From Dryas octopetala (Eukaryota; Streptophyta; Magnoliopsida; Rosales; Rosaceae): 64,000 nt of DNA. Location: positions 5,615,228 to 5,679,227 of the forward strand of contig OY992833.1 of NCBI GenBank assembly GCA_963921425.1, read 5' to 3'. Below, in pieces: positions 47,366 to 57,672 of the stretch (position 1 is its first letter; each line of letters opens with the position of its first letter). The notes under the pieces are model-generated. The model was not told the DNA's origin, did no database searches, and saw nothing but the letters and a program-made list of their open reading frames with translations. The translations under genes were made by a program, and so were the position numbers.

Positions 47366-50300
47366 ATGGGATTTCTCGGATTCCTTGTATATATGCTGCT
47401 GGCATCAATGGCTTCTTTCCAAGCCTGCATGGGCGACAATGGCTTTGTTCCTGCGCAATTGAACTACGACGTTTTAGGCCTGCTTGTCTTCAAATCCGAC
47501 CTCCATGACCCTTCTTCATACCTTGCTTCGTGGAACGAAGACGACGACTCCCCATGTTCTTGGAAGTTTGTACAATGCAATCCAGTCACCGGACGAGTCT
47601 CTCAGCTGTCACTTGAAGGCTTAGGCTTGTTTGGAAGAATCGGAAAAGGGCTTCAGAATTTGCAGCACTTGAAGGTGCTGTCCTTGTCAAACAACAATTT
47701 CAGTGGTGATATTAGTCCAGACAAGTTTGCTCTCCCTCCCAATCTTGAAAGGCTTAATTTGAGCCACAACAGTCTATCAGGGCTCATTCCCACTACTCTT
47801 GTGAACATGAGTTCCATCAGATTTCTTGATCTTTCTGAGAATTCATTCTCAGGACCAGTCCCTGATAATCTGTTTGACAATTGTTTTTCGCTTCGGTACC
47901 TTTCTCTAGCTGGGAATTTGCTTGAAGGGCCTTTGCCTAGTACACTGGCTAGATGCTCTTCTTTGAATGGCCTTAATCTCTCTAATAACCATTTATCCGG
48001 TACCCCGGATTTTGGTTCAGGGATTTGGTCCTTGAAAAGGCTTCGTTCTTTAGATCTTTCGAACAATGTTCTTTCCGGGTCTGTACCACAAGGGATATCA
48101 GCCATACATTACTTGAAAGAGTTGCTAATACAGGGCAATCACTTCTCTGGGCCAATTCCTGCTGATGTAGGACTATGTCCACACTTAGGTAGGATTGATT
48201 TCAGCAACAATCTTTTCATTGGTGCATTGCCAGAGTTACTTCAGAGGCTGAAGTCTTTGACCTTTTTCAGTCTATCAGATAACATGTTTACAGGTGATTT
48301 CCCTCAATGGATTGGTAACATGAGCAGCCTCCAATACATGGACTTCTCCAACAATGGTTTCACTGGAAGCCTCCCACCATCAATGGGTGACCTGAAATCT
48401 CTCAATAATTTGAGTCTGTCTAACAACAAACTCATTGGTACCATTCCAACATCTCTTGTTTACTGCTATAAGTTGTCGGTAATTCGGTTGAGGGGTAACA
48501 ACTTCAGTGGAAGCATACCAGAGGGTTTGTTCGATTTGGGATTGGAAGAAATAGACTTTTCCCACATGGGACTTACAGGTTCTATTCCATCTGGTTCGAG
48601 TAGACTCTTTGAATCTTTAAAGATGTTGGATCTGTCAAGGAACAATCTCAAAGGAAACATTCCAGCAGAAATGGGACTTTTCTCCAACTTGAGGTACTTG
48701 AATTTGTCATGGAACAATCTTCAATCAAGGATCCCTCCAGAGCTGGGGTTCTTTCAGAACCTAACAATTCTAGATCTTCGAAACAGTGCCTTCTATGGTT
48801 CTATTCCTGGGGATATATGTGATTCAGGGAGTTTGAGAATTCTCCAACTGGATGGAAATTCATTGACTGGCCCAATTCCTGATGAGATTGGGAACTGCTC
48901 ATCTCTCTATATGATGTAAGTTTGATCACCTTCTTTCTTTGTTTAGTTGTTCACAATTATCTGTGTATTTTTATTAAGTTGAACTATATATACCAACTGT
49001 GATGTTTTTCTGTTGCAGGAGTTTGTCCCACAACAATTTAAGTGGTCCTATTCCTAAATCCATTTCAAAGATAAGCAAGCTCAAGATTTTGAAATTAGAG
49101 TTCAATGAGTTGAGTGGAGAGATTCCACAAGAGCTTGGAAGACTGGAAAATCTTCTTTCTGTAAACATATCATATAACAGGTTAACAGGGAGGCTTCCTG
49201 TTGGGAGTGTATTTCAGAGCTTGGATCAAAGTGCTTTGCAAGGAAATTTGGGTATTTGCTCACCATTGTTAAAGGGACCATGTGTCATGCATGTACCTAA
49301 GCCCCTTGTTCTTGACCCAAATGCCTACAACAACCAAATGGGTGGTCATAGACACCCAAATGAATCTTCAATATTAACGAAAGACCGCCACAAAATGTTC
49401 CTTAGCATATCTGCTATTGTGGCAATTTCAGCTGCCACTCTGATTGCAGCTGGAGTAATCATTGTTAGCCTTCTAAATGTATCTGCAAGGAGGAGGCCTG
49501 CATTTGTGGAAACCGCAATGGAAAGCATGTGTTCAAGCTCTTCACGATCCGGTAATTTGGCCTCTGGGAAGCTCATTCTGTTCGATTCAAGGTCATCCTC
49601 GGATTGGATTAGCAGTCCTGAATCACTAATTAACAAGGCCTCTGAGCTTGGGGAGGGAGTCTTTGGAACAGTTTACAAAATTCCACTTGGAGCTCAGGGA
49701 AGAATAGTAACAATCAAGAAGCTTGTTACAACAAATATAATCCAATGTCTTGAAGACTTTGACAGAGAGGTTCGGATTCTGGGAAAAGCAAGACACCCGA
49801 ATCTGATAGCCCTGAAAGGATACTACTGGACTCCACAAATGCAGCTCCTGGTTACAGAGTTTGCTCCCAATGGCAGCCTACAAACCAAACTCCATGAAAG
49901 GCTTCATTCAACCCCACCTCTTTCATGGGCTAATAGATTCAAAATCTTGCTTGGAACAGCAAAGGGACTTGCACACTTGCACCATTCTTTCCGTCCACCA
50001 ATCATTCACTACAACATAAAACCAAGTAACATCTTGCTTGATGAGAATTACAACCCAAAGATTTCAGATTTTGCACTGGCAAGGCTTCTGACAAAGATCG
50101 AACGGCATGTAGTGAGCAACAGATTTCAGAGTGCACTGGGCTATGTGGCACCAGAATTAGCATGCCAGAGCCTAAGGGTGAATGAAAAATGTGATGTATA
50201 TGGTTTTGGTGTGTTGATCCTTGAGCTTGTGACTGGTAAAAGGCCTGTAGAATATGGGGAAGACAATGTTGTGATATTGACTGACCATGTGAGGGTTTTG

Positions 50301-50495
50301 CTTGAGCAAGGCAATGTGTTGGGGTGCATTGATCTAAGCATGGGGGAGTACCCAGAGGATGAGGTCCTACCAGTGCTCAAGTTGGCATTGGTGTGCACCT
50401 CTCAGATACCATCCTGCAGGCCTACCATGGCAGAAGTGATTCAAATTCTGCAGATTATCAAGACCCCAGTTCCACAAAGAATGGAGGCTTTCTAA
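47366..50495 (+). CDS. LRR receptor-like protein with predicted inactive kinase (At3g28040 type), 1008 aa
   Basis: Plasma-membrane receptor-like protein. Exons 47366-48915 and 49019-50495, joined in phase within the LRR region. A signal peptide covers about residues 1-22. The N-terminal LRR cap has the CSWKFVQC cysteine pair, followed by about 20 leucine-rich repeats to near residue 600. A transmembrane helix spans about 643-671, and the cytoplasmic kinase fold runs from about 720. The glycine loop LGEGVFG (727-733) and the VAIK-type lysine K750 are kept. The catalytic HRD is HYN (847-849), losing the proton-acceptor Asp, and DFG is DFA (867-869), so phosphotransfer is unlikely. This matches Arabidopsis At3g28040, described as probably inactive, in the clade near IRK and PXC2. 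Role is probably as a co-receptor or scaffold; the ligand is unknown. The ATG at 47366 was chosen because it begins the hydrophobic signal peptide; the frame upstream has no ATG. Confidence 0.92.
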
Positions 50496-52274
50496 TCCTA
50501 AGAGCATTAATGCAATATTCCTTAACTAGTTCCATTGTTGGAATTTCTTGTTATTTTTTTAGTTGGATTGATAGGGAACTGCTCTACTTGTTAATTGTTC
50601 TTTGTTTTTCCTCACCTACAGTAAGCAGATTTCTCTGCTTGCTATCTGCAGATATCTAATGTGGAATGGATGAATTGTGTCATTGCAATGTGAACTTTGG
50701 AACACTTGTATATAATTTAATAGAATTGGTTTACAAGTCTTGCAAGTCAAGAAAATGCAGCACTGGACTAAGAAAATTACTATACGATTGGCCCCAAATC
50801 AACCTAAAACCTCATGTCAGGAAGAAAGACATGAAAATTTTTCAAATCCAATACATTTGATGGGTCTACAAGCTGTTATATGGCTCATCTAATACACCAT
50901 ATTGGACCATACAATGATACCGCGCTATACTAAACTGTACTAAATTGAACTAGACTCGATTTTCATTGTACTGTGCAGAGTTTTTCCGGACTCTTTAGAA
51001 TGGCTTAAGCATTGTATAATCTATTTATGTCTAGACCAAAATGCAATACAGTCTAGTCTAGTACAAATAAGTATAGGACTATAGTCCAATCTGCTTAAGT
51101 GTATTGAACTGTTAGAAGATAGAGTTTCTCTAAATCTCAATCGTCTAACATTGTGTATGTTCACCATGGTTACAATGCAAATACAGAAATTCTGGGAATA
51201 TAAAACTGTTGATGGGGTTGTAGATGACTAGGTTAGAATCACAATCAAACTGTGATTTTGCATTATGAATATTATAAATATTTATATCTATATACACACA
51301 CACATATATATATATATATGTATGTACGGGCCCTACACACGAGAGGTGACTTTATGATTGTTTGTATGCTTTCATTCTGTGAGGTAGACGACAGAACACT
51401 TCACGGGTCTCCTTATAATTCACCTCATATATTGTGGTTAAAAAAACAACATCAAATTTGTATAATAATAATATGAAGGAATGTCTATCACCATTATACA
51501 ATAATAACGAAGGAACAGGACCAACCAACAAATATGCTTACAACTCTGTCCTTTAAAATAAAGCTCCAAATATATACGACAGATACAATTATGTCATACC
51601 AGATATGATGCAAGTCAAAAGTTCTCTCTCTTTTTATAATCAAAACCATTAAAATAAGATTCTGTGTTCAAAATTGTTGGAGCATAATACAAAAATATCA
51701 CTCCCATTGTGGCGTGTAGATAAACAGTTTTAACTCTCCAAGAACAAATTTTTTTACTGATGAAACAGAGAACTAGAACTTAATTAATTGTTACTGTAGA
51801 GTAAGGGCTTATAGCTCTAGTTGTAATGTGTAATGTGTAATGTGTAATGAAAAAGGTTTGTCCGTGTGTATAGTAAGGGCTTATAGCTACAGTTGTAATG
51901 GAGAAAAACTTTCACGTTAAGAGATGTATACAATCATTCTCTCATAATTAATGGTTATTTAATTAGCATTTAAGAACATATTGTTAGAGAATGGATATAC
52001 ACACCCTTTACATACAAGTTTTTCTCATTATAATGAATATTTACTTCTAAAATGATGTGGTCCTATCCTATGTGGTCCAAAATGATGTGGTCCTATCCTA
52101 TGTGGTAGTGCTCCATTGATTTCTATATGAATTTGAGGCTCATTTATTTATAATAAGCAAAACACTTATACATACAATGTGATAACATTTTTTATCTAAA
52201 TTTAAGATCACTGGTATTATTCCCTTAGTTTCCAATAGTCTCGGTGTCTCGATAAGGGAAAGAAGGCAGAGAGG

Positions 52275-52278
<4 letters not shown>
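50496..52278. other. 3' flank of the LRR kinase and spacer
   Basis: Probable 3'UTR to about 50660. Beyond it, AT-rich spacer with a short (CA)(TA) run near 51290-51320. A direct repeat of agtaagggcttatagct lies near 51800 and 51872, with (AATGTGT) units between. A 30-bp unit (aatgatgtggtcctatccta...) is tandemly duplicated at 52051-52106. No gene seen. Confidence 0.45.

Positions 52279-52342
<64 letters not shown>
52279..52342. repeat. (GA)n microsatellite
   Basis: About 32 uninterrupted GA units between the LRR kinase and eIF3h, which converge here. A strong candidate for length polymorphism. Confidence 0.92.
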
Positions 52343-52343
<1 letters not shown>

Positions 52344-53477
52344 GGTCTTTGTTTGACAAAAATGCCCCTCGTAAAAGAGTATCCACATGATCAAATTTAA
52401 AACAAAAATTCAGCATGATCAGCCAATATTTGAGAGGGCATTGGTGACCTTTAAATTTTTATCCAACTAATTCACTTTTGAGGAATCGAGGAACCCCATT
52501 GTCATTGAGGGGAATTTGAAACTCTTAACACCACCCGTCAAATGAGTAAGTAAAACTTTCATGTAATAATTGTATACATTTCGACCAAAAAAATAATTGT
52601 ATACATTATGTTTAACTTTTCCAACGTGGTAAATCAAGTAACGAGAGGAGCCGAGACGTACATTAATTTCACATATTTTCCTCAACCCTTGAAATGTTTG
52701 CACATTCATGGCTTAGGGTCAAGTGATTTTGTTGTTTCAACCAACTACACACCTCAGAATATACTCGTTCCCTTTTGACCATCTTATTATTGTAACATCA
52801 TGAACCCCAAACTAAGCTTCAAAGAAGACACTAAATTACACCCAACTATGGTTCATTTTAAAATAAGAAAAATCCCTTGCAAGTGGAATCGTCTAATACA
52901 ATGTGTACAATGCTGAAAGGACAGGATGCTGCCATATATCCAATTAATCTACAACTGCATTCATGGTATCATCTTAAAAGATTAAAATGATTTCACACAA
53001 AGCTACTATCAATCTAAGAGTCGTTTATCTAATAGGCAATATTCACCAAATAGTCAATTTCAAAAGTGGTCCACCAATCAGCCAAGCATCTTATCCACGA
53101 AATGCCTCATGTAAGTCAATTTATACCACAGTTCTACTTGACTAGTCAGCAAGAAGATATTAAAACCAGCATATAGCAAGCAACTACGCAAATACATCAA
53201 TTGTGAAAGTGGAACCATGGAGAAAAAGGAAGAGAAACCAGAATATAAATTGATAGTTAGGCATTCCATGTTGGTTGGAATCATCATATTGCATCCAAAT
53301 TTGCCTTTAAACTTAATATATAATATTGCTCAAAAATTTGAGAGACTCAGAAAAGAATTTAAGACAAATAGAAAGCAAAGCTCTAAATTCATTATCTTAT
53401 ACAGATAGAAACTGCTGAGGATAGATATTTCTCCTTACAACTAACATTCGAAATACTGGCATGAGGCAAGCATCACA
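52343..53477. other. Spacer and eIF3h 3' flank
   Basis: AT-rich, no gene seen. The last few hundred bases before 53478 are presumably the eIF3h 3'UTR (minus strand). ORFs at 52467 and 53217 have no domain. Confidence 0.4.
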
Positions 53478-56400
53478 TCAGTTATCATGCAAAGCCTTTG
53501 TCAAATATAATCTACTGAAGCTCTGCCCAGCAACCCTGTACATTGTTTTTACAAACATAAAATTGAAATTAGTGAAATTTCAAAATTTCAAAATTTCAAT
53601 GACTAAATGTGCCAGATGAAGGGAGGCGAAAGACCGAGACTGACTGACTAAAGACCGAGACTGACTGACTACACTAATATGGGTATACTAATTTATTGCT
53701 GTTAAATCAGAAAGAAAAATATTTTCGCAACAACTAATATCGGAGGACTGAAATTAAGTATTAAGGGGGAATACAATCAAAAATGACTTTTAAGAGGAAT
53801 TTGTAACATACCCATTAATTTGGTTGCAGTAGTTAGAGATTTGATTTGTTATGAGAAAGCTATCCAAACGTGATGGCTCGGGGAGTGGCTTAAAAACGGG
53901 GTTTGAAGGATCCTCTTCAGGTAAAGGTTCTTCTCCTGCAGCCTTCCGTGCCATGTTCTCTGACCTATAATGCACAGAACAGAAAACTAAATATACAGTA
54001 AACTTAAAATAGCAAAAGCAATGAGCAGAGACAAGTCATATTACAAAACTCTGGGTAGACAAAACCTAATCATGGTCCAGATTTTGCAGGAGAAAACAAG
54101 CAGAATTAATGATGCAGGCAACATTCTTCTAATAGATTTTTACATTTAGTACATGTTGGTAAACTCAAATGCATAAGCAACTGAAGGAAAAGTAAAAGCT
54201 AATAAAACATCCAAACAGGACACCATATCAAATATGCACAGATCTCCTATTACTTTGATGATCCACAATGGAAGGACAGGACCTTCACTTTGGTTTCCTC
54301 TCCCCCCCCCTCCAAAATAAAAAAAGGGCTTCAAGTCTAATTTGTCAGCATTTTATTTATTTATTTCAGAGAATTTGTAAACATTTTATTGTCACCCACA
54401 TTTATAAGGTTGTAATATAAACATCAAAACCCATGAATATATGTGTCTTATTTTCACAAAAGAAATTAAAAACACATTTTATAAGGGCAGTTAGTAAGTT
54501 CAAAAATATATCAGTTCATCCACTGTCTAATTAATTATTAGGCATGATAACTTTATCTATTACACAGAAAGAATAGAATGAATTTTTCAGAATGCACTGA
54601 GAACACCTAAATGCCACCTGATCATGAAATGACCCAAGGCCTCTTCCAAAAGTGCTAGTTGAAATTGACTTTTGAGTTCATAGGCCTAACTACCTAATCT
54701 TCCCCAATGCATTATCTATGTGGAATTCTGGGGGATCACAACCTCTCCTTTAAACCTTGGCATCTTTTCCAAGGGAGGAATCATACATATCACACTTACC
54801 AATGGACAACCAATCCTGATGTGAGACGCGACCCTTTCCAATGTGGGACGCAACCATTTACCAGCCTACGGATCCACATTACCCCACAACCCAGGGGCCA
54901 GCCCCCTTTCCATCTTCAGTAGAGAGTCATCATCATACCCAGGCTCTTGAGTCTACATAAGCCAGGCTGGGTTGCGCTCTCAAAGCGTTAGCTGGAATTG
55001 ACTTTTGGGTTCGAGGCCTTGCATAAGTTATAGTTACTATAGACCCATACATGAAGAACCATTGCCATGGTCAAAGCTTCTTCCAACATCCCCGTCAGAT
55101 GAGAACCAAAATAAATAAAAGCCTTTCAGACCAAAAACAATACAAACTCATTATTTTAAAAAGTAGAAGACATGATCACAAGTTTTACAAACCAAACACC
55201 AACTGTTCCATCAAACAAAATTAAGATTGAACAAGGATAAGGATTGCATACCAACCAGGGAACCAAATAAAACAGAAATAGAAAAAAGAAATAAATAAAG
55301 CATTGATGTCCAAGTAAAGATGCAAATACCATAAATAACAGACACAAAAAATCACAAAGCCTTATCTAAAATGTATAATTGACCATGGATGTTCAAATAA
55401 GAACATAAAATTGACCAAATATTCTAGCTTTATCTTATATATTCATGCACTGTGCCTCCAATGACAAATTGCAGCGTTGACAAAGTAATGCAAAACCAAC
55501 CGACATGTAAAATCCCCAAAGAGGAAATCCAAAACCATATAACAAATTTATAAAATAGCACCATAGAAGAATCCAAATGCAATATATACCTTCTCTTTTG
55601 AAGCCATGCTTGCTGTTGGGCTTGCTGACGTGACAGGTTCCTATAATAGTATTGGAACTGGAAGAGAGGACACTCATCAGGACATGCAAACGACCAATCA
55701 TAACATGAGAACCTTCAGGTAAAGAGAACACAAACCTTCTGCTGTTCCATCGACAAATCATCCATGCATTCAATAAGAAATTCCATATTCCTCTCCAGAA
55801 ATGGACTGGTTGATAATTGCAGACGATCATAATCACACTAAAATATAAATATGAATTAAATAAGCACTAAAATAATTTTAAAAAGTTATATTGAATTTCC
55901 CAGAAAAAAATATCATAAATAAACCTGGATAACAGGTGTATCAGCTTCCAGCTCTGTCATAAAGGCACTAATAAGTGCAGAATTTGAGACTTTGATCTGT
56001 CAAGTTCAAGCAGCATAAACATCAAAAAACATAAAACAAATGGCCATTCCAAGATAATGAGCATATACAAGTATAGACTGTATTTTGCTACTCCAAAAAT
56101 GAAATAATCAAGCTCAAAAAGCTTACAGGTATTTCCTCAAATATATCCACCCATGATAGATTTTTCTCCCTCAACCTAATGTACCAAACACATAAGAAGT
56201 GAGCTTCCATCCATAGCATAATTTTATATAAATCACAGCAGAAAGATCTCATACTTCTCTCCTGTAAAACTGTTAGTGCGGTAAAGCTCCATGAAAGAAT
56301 CAGAAAGCTTCAATGCCTTAAGTGCTAAGACACCTTGATTGGATTTCAATGGATCATAAATTATGCAAACACACCGTCTAATATTTTCCTGCACAATATT

Positions 56401-57630
56401 GTAAAAAAATATATAAATGAAACCATATGAAAAGGGACAAAAAATAGCAAAATTAAAATGATAAGGAATGTAATCTAATTCACTATCACTTAAACTAAAA
56501 GCAACCAGTAGCACTTTTAGGTGCTTTCCTTTTTTGGAATCCCAAGGCTCCATAGATGAGCACTACGACAGCATTATAAGACCTTTTGGTCTAAAAAAAA
56601 GTGCCCACATAAATTTAATGAAGAAAAAATAAGGTTTTTGTTTTCAGTTGAATGAAATTACATGAAACAAGAATAGTAGTTTCAAAATCATTACCTGGTA
56701 GTTCATGAATGTCTCAATCAGCTCCACTGTTTGAAAAGAACCCAACAATGTTGATTGGTACCTGAATAGTATTAATAATAGTTATATATTACACAGGAGA
56801 AAAAGAGTGTAAAAACAGTTTGACCAAAATCTTCCCTTTTAACACTTGACTAACAACAATCGAAGAGCACCATGCATAATAATGTATATGTGAGCATGCA
56901 TTATTATATATATGTGGATTTGCATGTGCACATGCATGTGGGCTACCAGCTACACAGATTCAGCATGCATGCATGAGCATAAACAAAAAATGTCCATGCA
57001 TGAAAGCAAAGCCCATGCAACAATGTGCATACCCATGAAAAGTAGACACCATTTGAAAGCATACATATAAGCAAGCACTGAAATCAGACTTGAGAAAGAA
57101 GAAGATACTGAAATGGTTCAAGACACTACACTACTGGAAATGAGATGAGACACGAATGTAAAGAGGATGAAATACATGGCTAACTTTCTTACTAATATTT
57201 GCTCTGTTAAATCAAGGCTAAGGAATGGTTTTAGCATTCTACTCTCATGTTTGATGAGTACACATTAGGGTTTGGCTAACCCACAGTATCCAAAACTCAT
57301 AAATTTAGGTTTTAGGGAAATTAAACTTCCTGAATTCATTCTCTGATTTTGACTTTATCATAAATCATAGTGATGACCATACACTAATATGTTTGCTTCC
57401 AAGAGTAAAATTCATTGGTGTAATAATGAAAGAGAGCTGCTATTTGCACACCCTTAAATTTCTTTTTGCACACCCTCAAAAATTTAATTTGTGAAATAAC
57501 CAAAAACACCCAAAATAAAATTACCCAAAACCCCATTCCTTTATCATTCCCTCTTCCCTGTCACAGCACCCCACCCCCCCCCCCCCCCGGTGAGAACCAC
57601 TGCCGACCACCCCAGCCCCGTTCCGGCCTT

Positions 57631-57672
<42 letters not shown>

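Noticed and set aside
47653..48105. 150-residue minus-strand ORF inside the LRR exon
   Set aside because: It is the antisense shadow of the leucine-rich repeats; the plus-strand frame has clear family motifs.
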